From: Daucus carota subsp. sativus
Taxonomy: Eukaryota > Streptophyta > Magnoliopsida > Apiales > Apiaceae
Assembly: GCF_001625215.2 (NCBI RefSeq)
Contig: NC_030384.2
Span: 26,772,527-26,836,526, forward strand
Length of the DNA stretch: 64,000 bases
Direction: 5' to 3'
The notes below the pieces were generated by a model. That model was not told where the DNA came from. It did no database searches and worked only from the letters and a program-made list of their open reading frames with translations. This document shows positions 24,031 to 34,742 of this stretch, piece after piece. Position numbers and translations under genes: made by a program. The first letter of the stretch is position 1; each line of letters starts with the position of its first letter.

Positions 24031-24148
24031 TATTTATGATTGGAGGACCAATAAAAATGCACCATACTCATGAAAATTAGCGCTTAGTGTGTGCCCATGG
24101 GCACACCACAGAAAAACCGATTTAAATATTGTAAACTTTTTGCAATAA

Positions 24149-24945
24149 GAGCATCTCCAAAATCATTGAAAGCACCTAGTTAAAAGCTGAGTTTGCATAC
24201 TAAAAATAAAAAAATTTGGCCAACAACTCGAAAAACTCATACTCCAACCATATCGAGCTGTTGTTTTTGATTTTAGCCAACCTTCTATGGATGACAAAAT
24301 TTGTCGAACCTCTGCAAGTCTGTAAGAAATCTATAGGAATATTGCATATCATTTATTACCATATTGAACTGATATATTCTATTTTAACAATCTAAAATAT
24401 TAATAACATACTTTTTTTAAAATTATAGCCAACCAATATAGCCAATATCGTTGAAGTAAAATGTGTTAGAGCATCTCCAACCATCTAAAGCCCTTGGCTA
24501 AAAGGTGAGTTGGCTTACTTAAAATAAAAAAATTTAGCCAACAGCTCCAAAAACTCAACTCCAACCATGCTCACCTGTTGTCTATAAATTTAGCCAACCT
24601 CCTATGGATGGCTAAATTTGTCGAACCTCTACAGGTCTGTAAGAAAATCTGTAGGAAGATTGTACATCATTTATTACCATATTGAACTGATATATTCTAT
24701 TTCAACAATTTAAAATATTAATAACATACTATTTTTAAATTATAGCCAACCAATATAGTCGATACCATTGAAGCAAAGTGTCTTACAGGTTCAGCAAATT
24801 TTACATAATGTCTTACAGGTCCAATTTAGCCAACGATTATAGCCAACACCGTTGGAGATGCTCTTATAGGTTCAGCAAATTCTATATAATGTCTTACAGG
24901 TCTCATTTAGCCAACTATTATAGCCAACGCCGTTGGAGATGCTCT
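24149..24945. mobile_element. Array of GAGCATCTCCAAC-type MITE copies
   Basis: Two roughly 320-400 bp copies of one MITE stand head to tail, starting gagcatctccaa at 24149 and gagcatctccaacc at 24469. Both carry the blocks ccaacagctc, atggatggctaaatttgtcg, atcatttattaccatattg and tagccaaccaatatag. The right end gttggagatgctct (24851-24864) is the inverted match of the start. The last part is duplicated again with an 81-bp period (24787 and 24868), giving a second right end at 24932-24945. A third, inverted copy is at 43091-43447. The family was not placed in a superfamily. Confidence 0.75.
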
Positions 24946-25083
24946 AATATGTTATGTTTAAATATTCTAAATTTGGAATGTTTTAGCTATTTTGATCGTG
25001 CGCCGTAAGTATTCCATTTTACTAAAATATTATAGTTTTTATAATCAATCATGTTTATATTTGAATAAACCAAACCAAACCAA

Positions 25084-25190
25084 ACATACTCAGTATATCC
25101 CGTTTAGAGCAGGGTCTGAGGAGGGTAAGATGTACGCAGACCATGCCCCTGCTGATGCTGTTTCTATAAAGACCATCAGCTTAGTGCACA
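25084..25190 (+). repeat. Au-SINE fragment
   Basis: The run acatactcagtatatccc, agagcagggtctgaggaggg, taagatgtacgcagacc and gctgtttctataaagacc follows the order of the conserved plant Au-SINE body and 3' end. The tRNA-like 5' head (A and B box) is not recognisable, so this is a 5'-truncated or decayed copy. Confidence 0.65.
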
Positions 25191-25883
25191 AGAAATAAAA
25201 TTGTTTGTGATATAATTGTAATATAATACCTTAGCTCATGGCCTTATTCACATGGGACTTACCTAAACAGTATTGTTTGTCGATCCATGATCTGAGACGG
25301 AGATTTCTAACCGGATAAAAATCGCCACTGCACACTTTCTTCAATTAACTTGATTACTTCTTGTGTAATCCATCCATGTTCCTTTATCTATGCACAAGAA
25401 TACGATTGTCATGCCAAAAGCATTTTGGAACTGCGTGAAACCTTGTCAAATCCTTCGATGAACCAACATCTGTGATGATCAATTGATATGTAATGGCCTT
25501 TTCTTTCCTTCTTCGAATGGCCACCACTTGAATTGATTCTGATCTTGCACAATTTGACATTACAAATCTGAGTGGTTTCCAAACTAATAACGCATACCAA
25601 TACTCTCAATAAACTGATATACGGCAGAGAAGACTGTGATCGCAATTAATTAGTCATCAAAAGAAGGCTGAGTAACCGTCCGGAAGCCATTAGTACTTTA
25701 TGGGTCTGAAATTAAATGTAATATAATCATGGTTCGATAATATTTTTTAATAATTATACTATTCAAGAAACTTCAGTTCCAACGAAGGAATTTGATGACT
25801 TTATTGCTATAGCTGAGATTATAATAAAAAAAACACCACCTTTGTCATCTCATTAGATGCCAGTTGTGTCAACTGTATGAGTT

Positions 25884-27062
25884 TGTTGAAGAGTTAGTCA
25901 CAGATTATGGAGTGTATATAGCTATTGTAGATTCAGTTGTTAATCATTCATTCACATTCTTATTTTAGTTATTGTATAATGAAATCTCTCTTCTTTCTTG
26001 TTCATCATTATTAGCAACATGGTATCAGATCCATTACGCTCGATCTCTCATTGTGTTCATGACGTTGTGTTTATCTCGTGATCGTTGTTCATCTTGATTG
26101 ATCACTTAATTGTGTTGTTCAATTGATCGATTTGATTAGTTGATCTTGTTGATTGCTCAACTGATTGTGTGTTCGAGTGTTGTTCATTTTGTTAATTGAA
26201 TGCTCTTGTTATTCAGTTGCTTTTGCGCTAAATTTGACGATTGTTATGGTTGCGTACAATACTAGGATCTACTACTATGTCTTCGTTGTTGAGCTTGGAT
26301 GTGCATCATCTGTATTATTTACACTTGTCTGATAATCAAAGAATGCAGATTACTATTGTTGTGCTCATTGAATTAAACTTCAATCAATGGAGTTGTTCAA
26401 TGGAGATTGTGTTGTCCTCAAAGTTTAAGCTAGTTTTTGTGGATGTATCGTATCAGAAACTTGAAACTTCATCTTCACTTCTAGATCATTGGATTCGCCG
26501 TAGCAATTTTATCTCTTAGATCTTACTGCGACACCGACCGGGCTAGCAGCCCTAATACAAGATAGTCCTTGACTAGCTCAGTTATTAGTTGGAAATGCAA
26601 AAAAGAGCATGTTGCTTCCCGTTCATTAGTTGATGCAGACACATGTTGTGAGCAAACATGGATTGTCTCGCTTCTTCATGAATTGCAGTTCAAGTCTATC
26701 ATGCTTATTAATCATTTTTGTGACAACAAATCTGCGTTACACATTGCATCCAATCTCGTTTTTCATGAACACACCAAGCACATAGAGATTGATTGTCATT
26801 TGGTGCGTCAAAAGCTTCACCAACATCTTATCACCACTCACTATATTGCCATTCATGAACAACCAACTGATTTTTTGTGCCACTTCAGCATATGCGAACT
26901 GTGCCAGCTCTATGAGTTTGTTAGATAGTTAGTTACAGATTGTGGAATGTATATAACTGGTGTAGATTCATTGTTTAGTCATTCATTCACATCTTATTGT
27001 TCACTATTCTCCCCGGTATTAATGGAATCTCTCTTCTTTTTTGTTATTCTATGCTAGCTACA
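25884..27062 (+). mobile_element. Decayed, internally deleted Copia element
   Basis: LTR-like direct repeats lie at about 25884-26016 and 26919-27062 (both contain tagttacag/tagtcacag, gtgtatat/atgtatata, gattca, catTCATTCACAT and gaatctctcttctttctt). After the left copy comes TGGTATCAGATCC (26020-26032), nearly the tRNA-iMet primer site TGGTATCAGAGC. Interior remnants are an N-terminal gag-like piece (26241-26519, YYLHLSDN, FNQWSCSMEI) and a C-terminal RNase H piece (26569-26928, DNKSALHIASNLVFHEHTKH, VRQKLHQHL). Protease, integrase and RT are gone. The LTRs are diverged, so this insertion is old, unlike the one at 18.5-24.0 kb. Confidence 0.75.
26569..26928 (+). pseudogene. Copia RNase H remnant
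   Basis: The frame reads as the end of a Copia polyprotein: SLVDADTCCEQTWIVSLLHE, FCDNKSALHIASN and HIEIDCHLVRQK align with the RNase H block (usual form [41 protein letters not shown]). The catalytic DNKSA core remains, but the rest of pol is missing, so it cannot function. Confidence 0.8.
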
Positions 27063-27929
27063 TGTAGTAACAGAAATGTTATTTGTCTGGTTTCAAAAAC
27101 GAACCACACCATTTTAAACTGAATCTACTTCAATCGTAAACAGAAACCGCACCAGTAATCACCGGTTCAATTTTGATTTTCAATTTTAAAAACCGCGCCT
27201 TGACGGTTCCTGTTGTAGTGTAGGTAAAAACCGCACCACGATCATCCCTAATTGAATTAGCTTACTAATCTCTCTAAAGAAAATTATTCAAACCACAAAG
27301 TTTGAATAGAGAAGAGAACTGCATTTAAATCTCCTTGCAAATAAAAGAACCACAGAAACCCAGATATATAATTTACTTGCAAGTTGTTAAATCAAGTAGT
27401 TTCTGACTTACTTTTGTATCAAAACCTTGTACTGTGTGATATTGCATCCAAGCACATCATCTCCAGACTCCAGTATTGCCCTCCTGCTTGACTGAAGAGA
27501 TTCAGTCACACTCTCACTCTTGTCAATCAAAATAAACAATGCACATATCATTTTCACTAATATTTTTCTACAAATAACACTTCACATTGATTATTGAATT
27601 AAACTGCAGAACTTATTTAGTTGCAAGGAGGAATCATTTTTGGTTATACTAAACATTTTTTTAAGTTCTAGTACAAAAAAACCTTTCTGCACATCATTCG
27701 GGAACTTTGGTATTCAATTCGGGACTTCTAGCACTACTCCATACTTAATCTGGAAGTTCAACTTAATTTCTGTTTATACATCTGTAAATCTTTCCTATCA
27801 CCTTGTGATATAAATATTTGAAGAAAGAAAATAATAAAAAGTTTCAATCTCTCCGGTTTAGAACTAACAAAGAAGCGCATATACATCTATGTAAAGAGAT
27901 AAAGAACAAGGAAACCACACATTGTCAAC
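27063..27929. other. Intergenic, CNGC15 3' flank
   Basis: No gene. A weakly repeat-like stretch rich in aaaccgcacca motifs (about 27100-27250) may be a decayed hAT-type MITE, but no matching ends were found. The right part should be the CNGC15 3'UTR. Confidence 0.4.
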
Positions 27930-30900
27930 TTATTCTTCGTCTACAGAGAAATCAGGTTCTTCTGGCTTTTGCAATGAGTTGACAACGCCAGTACTTGATC
28001 CAGGATGTATATTTACACCTCTCCTAGTGCTTGCTGTCATCCTTGCTGCATATAAAGCGAAACCAGAACCCGGTGAAGGCACTTTTTTATCCCTTGAAGC
28101 TTCTGACTGAGCTGCTGCAGGGTTTTCTCTAGCTTTAAGCTCAGCAGTAATCTTGCGTTTTTTGTATCGACGCCATGCTGCTTGTAAAAAGCATGCACCC
28201 CATGTTCGCCACTGGTGAGAGTAGAATCTGAATTTGTGTCTGAGTTGTTTACTGTGCAGTCTTCGGAACTGGGAGGCCACAAACTTCAAGTCCTCGGCAA
28301 TGAGTGCAAAGGCCTCAACCTCAGAAATGGCTTTTACTGTACGAGTGGATGATGGGAGGATGACACTTGGCCGAGGATCAAGGGCCCAAGTTAATAATTC
28401 TTCACCGCAGAAATCACCTGGACCAATACGGCAGGAATTGAAGAAGCCTGTACGACCACCATTTGTGGTGTATGAATCAAGGTTGCCTCGGATTATGAAT
28501 AGCATTTCGTTGACAGGGTCGCCCTCACGCACTAGGCAAGTGCCCTCGGTGCACAAGGCAGGTTTAAGCCTCTCACATATAGCGTCTAGCATTCGTTCAT
28601 CCATTTGATCAAATAGGGGAACCTTCAATTTGATTAAAAACAGTTACTACATCAGAAACTAATAAGACCTAAAATGCACATTTCATTTCCGAATAAAGTC
28701 TTCACTGCCAAGATTATCATCATCAGAATGTCATGACTACCTAAGGTTCTTTTACCGTATTTTATTTTAGGCCAAGTGGGGTGGTTCCATTTCTATCGAT
28801 CTTTTAGATACAGATCCTATAGTTAAAAGAAGACATTTTAAAGCCTGCTGAAAGAGAAGGGAAATAATACATGAAGAGACACAATATTCATTAAGTACAT
28901 TATTTGTAGTTGTATCTGGGAAATTCTATGATTCCTACAAAGAACAAGCAATAGAGAATAAAAAACATATCTTGTGAGTTTTCCTTTTTTGCTATCGCGT
29001 AATGAATCTTTTACAGTTTTACCTAACCTGGTATAAGGATATATCCTCATTCATAATTTAGGGTCTCAGAGAATTATGCATAATTTTGTAACTTTCTTGT
29101 TCCTTGTGCGATTAGACATTGATAATTTTTAGTATTATTAATGCAACTAAACATATATTGACAACTAATGTTCTGTATGTCAAAATTGCATTAGGTTCTT
29201 TCTAAAGACCAAAACAATATATTGAGGATCCAGCAAATATATCTTTTCTATTGTGGAAATAAAATAAGAACCAGAATTTAAGAGCTCTTTTTTTACCCGT
29301 CGAACTAGATCATAACAAAGGTGTCGCTTTATATCTCTCCGCAGATCCAGTGGAAGACCTTTCAGAAGAGCTTCTTCATTAACCCCTCTAGTAGCAACCC
29401 ACTTATATTGGTCGTATTTTCTAACTGCTTGCCTTAGTTCTTGAGGAAGTTGTCTGTGATGCATCCATTGTTCTGTATCTGTTCTCTTAATTCTCCATTC
29501 TTCTAATCGAACTGTGGTTGATTGGAGATATGTCTGCAGTAAGTTTGCACAAGTTATGGTAAAATATTAAAGTCAAACCTTGATAAGTGAACGTATGACA
29601 GGCCTGACCATCAGATTTAAACATGCCAGAAGTAATAATGAAGTTATAATTATAACAGTATGAATTGTGGAAAAAGGGTCAATAGCCAATTGATACCATC
29701 AAATAAACTTACTTGCATATTTCCAATGAGCAATGCAAAGAGAACTAATCCCATAACTGCAATGACAATAGCAAAACTTATTTCTCCCACATAAGTGGTT
29801 GTTCCGAGATTTTGCCCGAGAGAACTGCACATGATTACCAAAGTTTGCTAGTGGTGAAGCAGAAGCAATATGAAGCATATATAATGCATTAAATCAATAT
29901 TATATGTCCTCAATTTAGTTCAAAAGGACGCCTCTAATATTCACCTTTAAGAGACTAACAACATACAAAACTGCGAAGAAAAGCATTTATACATTATAAC
30001 TAATCAGTTCTCCAGAGTATATTTTGACAAATACAGTAAAAACTCTCAACAATCTACTCCTTGTCATTCCAGTTCCTGGCATGACCAATACATTTACACA
30101 AAATTGATTTGCTAAAACATCATTCAATTTATATTTATCATATCTTTAGATTATAATATAAGTGTTCATACAGTTACTTTGATGACAGTATGACATTGAG
30201 ATTGGGAAAAAATGAACTGCTGAAGATTGAAGATTAAGGTTCTATGCTAGATCAAGTATTTGTACAATATTAACAAGCTTAGTATATATGAGAGTGTGAG
30301 CTGATATCTTACCTTAGGTTCTTTAATCCCCACCATAGACAATAAAAATACTTGTTAAAGAACGGCGAGGATGTAACATCAGAGGTCAAAGCATCGCCAT
30401 AGATACCAAACGGATAGGAGTCGGCATTTGAATTGCATTTTGTTGTGATATTGCTGGACTTGAACCAGTTGCTTCTAACAGGGTCAGTAACCTTCCAGCA
30501 GTCAAAGTATTCATGTTTACATGATGATCCCTCAATATCACAAAAGCTTCTCCAACATGCTTCCTGCCTCTCGATTGATAGAAGATACCAGCAAGCTCCT
30601 AAAACCTACATTGGAGAATAAGTCAATGAGGATGGACTGGTTGTGAAATTCATTCTGATATACATACAGGCCAAAATAAGATCAAGATACTAAATAAGAG
30701 TGCATAGTAATAAACTACTAATTTCCATTACGATTCCTTAACCACAGCAGCTCGGGGAGTATAAATTATCACGTCTGTTGAAGCACACTGGTTGTAAAAT
30801 TCATTCTGATATATATACAGGCCAAAATAAGATCAAGATACTAAATAAGAGTGCGTAGCAATAAACTACTAATTTCCATTACGATTCCTTAACCACAACA

Positions 30901-32304
30901 GCTCGGGGAGTATGAATTATTACGTCTGTTGAAGGCTTGAAGCACACAGATTTTTTTACCAGTAATACTCGATCATCAAAACAAGTTCTAATTTAATATG
31001 ACAAGATAAACAACATCCTGTACATCTTTGACTCAAGCGAATAGAATGAGAATTGTAAACTTCCCACTAAGACCTAAGAGATGATGCAATAGACCACATG
31101 AAATCTAAACCAAAAGTTGATCATATCAAAATCCAGCTGACCTCACTGAAATAAGGGTAGGGTCTGAAAATAAAACATAACTAAACTACAAAACAATGTA
31201 CGATGTACCCCATGCAACATTGATAATATATGTATGCTGAAGGAATGAAAAGGTATTGGTGTACTTACATGACTTGCTAACATGTAGAGCATCAAGTTGT
31301 AGGCAGCTCCTGCCCATGCTGTTTCTGTCACAACGCCAGTGGCCTTGACAATCTGTGCCGATAGTGGAAATATAAGAAATAGTCTGGGGAGGTACTGGAA
31401 AATGATAATGAATCTAAGGACATTTCTTGTGTTTGCCATGGTTGAACCCCTCAAACTTGGTATAACAATCCATATTAACACCTGATGAAAGCCAAAACAG
31501 AAAATATATAAAGCTGTAGCTTCAGAGGAACCGAGCAAATATGATATGGCATCACTTATATTAACATACCTGAGGAAGGGGAAGTGCAGCAATCAAATCA
31601 ATCCAAAAATCTTTATGTAAATACTTCTCAGCTATCTTTGAAGAATCTATTACCAGTTCTCCTCTCCCAAAGACACGGGAAGAAGGTGCTACATAAGCTG
31701 TACGAAACCTTACAAAAATCTGAATCATGTAAAAGGCATCTGTAATTGACCTTACAATAGTAAGAATCACTTCAAGGGTTGTCCCAATATCAATGCAAAG
31801 GTTGTCCTTGACCACCGGCAAATAAAAGAACAGGGGGTCCACGAACAAAGAAACTAAACATGCTACTAAAAAATATTTGTTCCATCTATGAATGATTGGA
31901 CCTCGAGGATCCAAAATCTTCTTCTTTACCCTCTCATAGTCCTCCGAAAAGACTCTTGATAGTACTTTAGCTTTCAAGGATCTTCCCCTGCGTCCAGTCT
32001 CCCTCTCACCCCTCTGAGAAGTTGATTCTGCAAATTGTGTTCCATCAATCTTGAATTTCACCTTAATAACATTATCTCCATTTACCACTGGAAGCTTCGC
32101 AAATTCAGGGTCATCTTGAAATCTAAAATCAATAACAAAGTGAAGTTCCATAATCATTTTCATCACACTTTGAAATTTTAGTTGGCTGTAGTTATAACAA
32201 GAAAGTAGTAAAAAACAACAATTTTTGAATACCATTAGAAACCAGAAACAGGAAGAAATGCAGTTTAGGACATACCTTACGGATCTCGAATTGCCATAAG
32301 CCAT
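27930..32304 (-). CDS. CNGC15: Cyclic nucleotide-gated channel, CNGC15 type
   Basis: Seven coding exons (minus): 32304-32276, 32122-31570, 31481-31269, 30605-30313, 29824-29713, 29533-29297, 28622-27930. Phase is kept; product 709 aa. It opens MAYGNSRSVRFQDDPE and shares long blocks with group III CNGC15 (KAKVLSRVFSEDYERVK, APSSRVFGRGELVIDS, KATGVVTETAWAGAAYN, RTDTEQWMHHRQLP). Layout: N-terminal cytosolic part, S1-S6 (about 110-400), filter region SLGQNL (about 364-369), C-linker, CNBD with GDFCGEELLTWALDP (about 548-562), and an IQ-type calmodulin site FLQAAWRRYKKR (about 623-634). Known CNGC15 proteins are Ca2+ channels: nuclear-envelope symbiotic Ca2+ signalling in Medicago, nitrate signalling in Arabidopsis. 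A 5'UTR intron (32345-32920) is likely. Intron 3 has a 151-bp tandem duplication. Confidence 0.93.
30637..30938. repeat. 151-bp tandem duplication in CNGC15 intron 3
   Basis: Two adjacent copies (30637-30787 and 30788-30938), each containing attcattctgatat, caggccaaaataagatcaag, actaatttccattacgattc and agctcggggagtat. They differ at only a handful of positions, so the duplication is fairly recent. It lies within the intron before the pore exon and does not touch splice sites. Confidence 0.85.
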
Positions 32305-32924
32305 GGCTGCTAACTCAATTTGCTCTTCTATCAAAATCTCTAATCTGCAGTCTTAAGAAAAACCACAAATCTTGTGACATCAGACTATCAACTAAAGAAA
32401 AGAGACATGTATTGAAATCTTGACAGCAACTAAGGATGATTTCCTGAACCAGGATTCATGTGAAGCAGTGGAAAATAAGTAACAAGTTGAAATCAAAGCA
32501 ATAAATAGTTTCTCTCCTTTTAAGACCCAAAGTTGAGGTCAAACATGTGACTCCTCCTTTGGAATACTCCTATTTCTTAGCTATCAATTCTTATGCATAT
32601 GGAGCAAACAAGAACCAAATTAGTAGTAGAAGTAGTAGTAAGATTTGCAATTTCCAGTTGAACAAGAACCAGTCAAGATTCATGCTTCACTGAAATTTTA
32701 AAATTTTATTTGTCAACTCTATGACCCCATAATCCAAAAGTCAGGTCTGGTCCTATTTTATTTGTGAAAATGATGCCTTAAAAATCACTATCAACAGATT
32801 GAACAATAAAATCCTAGAAATTCACACACACAAAAAGCATCAACAACTAGGCTGAGCTGCAAGTACTAAACCAAACCAAAAATTAAAATAAAAACTGATT
32901 TGAAGAAAAGTGAAACATACCAAG

Positions 32925-32954
32925 TTAAAAAGCAATCTTTTCAGGGTCCTCCAT
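32925..32954 (-). promoter_or_regulatory. Candidate upstream ORF in the CNGC15 5'UTR
   Basis: In the inferred first 5'UTR exon an ATG at 32954 opens a 9-codon frame (MEDPEKIAF) that stops four bases before the probable donor (CTTG|gtatg, 32921/32920). If transcription starts right of 33155, the same frame opens at an ATG there and gives 76 codons. An upstream ORF could lower CNGC15 translation. The exon itself is inferred from donor and acceptor sites only. Confidence 0.35.
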
Positions 32955-33299
32955 GCCAACACTGAAGAAACAAAAAAACCCAGAATTTTCTTGCTCTATA
33001 CAACTCTTGTGAACAAACAAACTTCTCAAAATCAAAATTTCCAAAAGGGTCTTCAAATCAGTTGTTTTTATACCAAAAGAAGCAAAAGAAAAAGGAAGAA
33101 ACAAAAGAAACAGAAAAATAATACAGCTAGATATCCCAAAATGAGGGAGGTGCATCCAATTAATTTAGAGTATGACACACTTTAAATGTGTACACAAAGA
33201 CTTCACGTATGATCTGCCATATCTGAATCTAAAGCTATAATTATGTTTTGTTTGCTTGTGTACATATATTATTAGAGCCAGGAAAATCTCAGTACAGGC

Positions 33300-34742
33300 A
33301 AGAGAAGGTTGTGTATGGGGTGGAAAATGTTGTTGAGTAAATATATTTGATTATTTTTTTGATGGTCACTAAACTAAAAAAATAAATAAAAAAGAAAGAG
33401 AAGGGGGTGTTTGTAAAGATCCGAGGAGTTGAGTTGACTAGCAGATAGTATATGCAGTTGTATTAACCTGCGGTATCTTGACACATGCATGTTGTTTTGT
33501 CTTTACCTTAACTTTCCTTTTCAGTTCAGACCCTTTTCTTTTCTTTTTCGCTTTTGCCCCTTTTCTCTTGCTCTTCTTTTCAGCTGAATTTTCTTTGGGA
33601 AAATTATTTTCAAGTCAAATTCCCATAATATTGAGTATCGAGAATATAAAATGATTATACCTGGTGTTGATGTTCGATAACAATAATATTAGCATATTTA
33701 GAAAAATATAAAAAGTTGTTTTATAAATTTTAAAGCAGATTTTTTAGTACGTGAATGCTGAATCCCGCATAAAAAAAAACTTCACCGTTACAATTCTTCC
33801 ATCTAAACAAAAAGTAGATGACTCATCTTAAAAGATTTTTTAAGGATATTAACTTTTCATTCGAAAATGAGACAGAGAAAGCGGATCCCTATTTTGAGAA
33901 AATCATTTTTTGATTTTTACGAGAATCTATCACAAATTACAATGCCAAACTTTATAAAATATTATCTTGTTATATTACACCCAAAAGCATGTTAATATTA
34001 CAAATATTATTAAATAACTATATAATTTTTAAACTATTACTTTTTTTATTAATATTCACAACAACAGTGAATATCACTCAAAGATAGACCCATAACATAG
34101 CAGGAGATATTAGACCAGCACAAAACTTTAGTAGAATAATATTAAAAATTATATATAATTATGATGACTCAGAAGCATAGTACATTCAAATTTTAAACTC
34201 TGAGAATATTAAAAATATAATATGATTTTAATAAGTGATATTCTATTTAAAAAAAATAAAAGAATATTATCCTCTTCTTGACATTCGGACCGTACCACCT
34301 AAGCCAGAAAAGAAGGGGCCCAACCCAGTTAGGATGCAGTTAAAGCTCTGTGGGCTTGCCACCGGACATGGATGGTGCATTTCAAAATGCACTTATAATT
34401 TCAATTGACACACAATCCTCAGATTGATTTACCTGTTTAAATGTCCCTAATTTTGTACCTAAATTTAATTTGGTGTCCATTATTTTATTTTTCTATATTA
34501 TTTTCAAATTTATAAATTCAAATCTGGAATTGTTGTGGTAATGAGGTGGTCCCATTATCCAGTGCATGTGAATATAATATTCAGTTTACTTTTAGAAAGA
34601 TTGGTTGGAAAAGTACTACATCAAAAAAATTACAACATTGTTAAGCTAATGTTTTTAGTTAAACAAGTAAATACATAATTTGTTAATCTGATTATGAACT
34701 GAAATATAGTACTTTGTCTCAATTCTTCTGTACTGAACTTGT
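33300..34742. other. CNGC15 promoter side / NCRK 3' flank, no gene seen
   Basis: AT-rich intergenic DNA between two minus-strand genes. It must contain the CNGC15 promoter (about 33.2-33.6 kb) with a pyrimidine-rich run at 33530-33575. No frame, RNA or bounded repeat was recognised. Confidence 0.4.

Larger units (their letters stand above)
18384..24119. mobile_element. Mutator-like MITE (about 194 bp) split by the Copia insertion
   Basis: The two halves, 18384-18493 and 24036-24119, flank the retrotransposon. The left end GGGTCTTTCTAATGTGTGCC and the inverted right end CGGTTTTTCTGTGGTGTGCC match and continue as inverted repeats for about 75 bp at roughly three-quarters identity, including GTGTGCCC(A)(A/T)GGGCACAC and TTTTTATTGGT. 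A 9-bp target duplication flanks it: atctaaata (18375-18383) and atttaaata (24120-24128), one mismatch. TIR length and 9-bp duplication fit Mutator-like elements. The Copia element landed inside it later. Confidence 0.75.

Noticed and set aside
32910..33185. 91-codon plus-strand frame upstream of CNGC15
   Set aside because: Lysine/asparagine-rich product of an A-rich leader read on the wrong strand; no domain.
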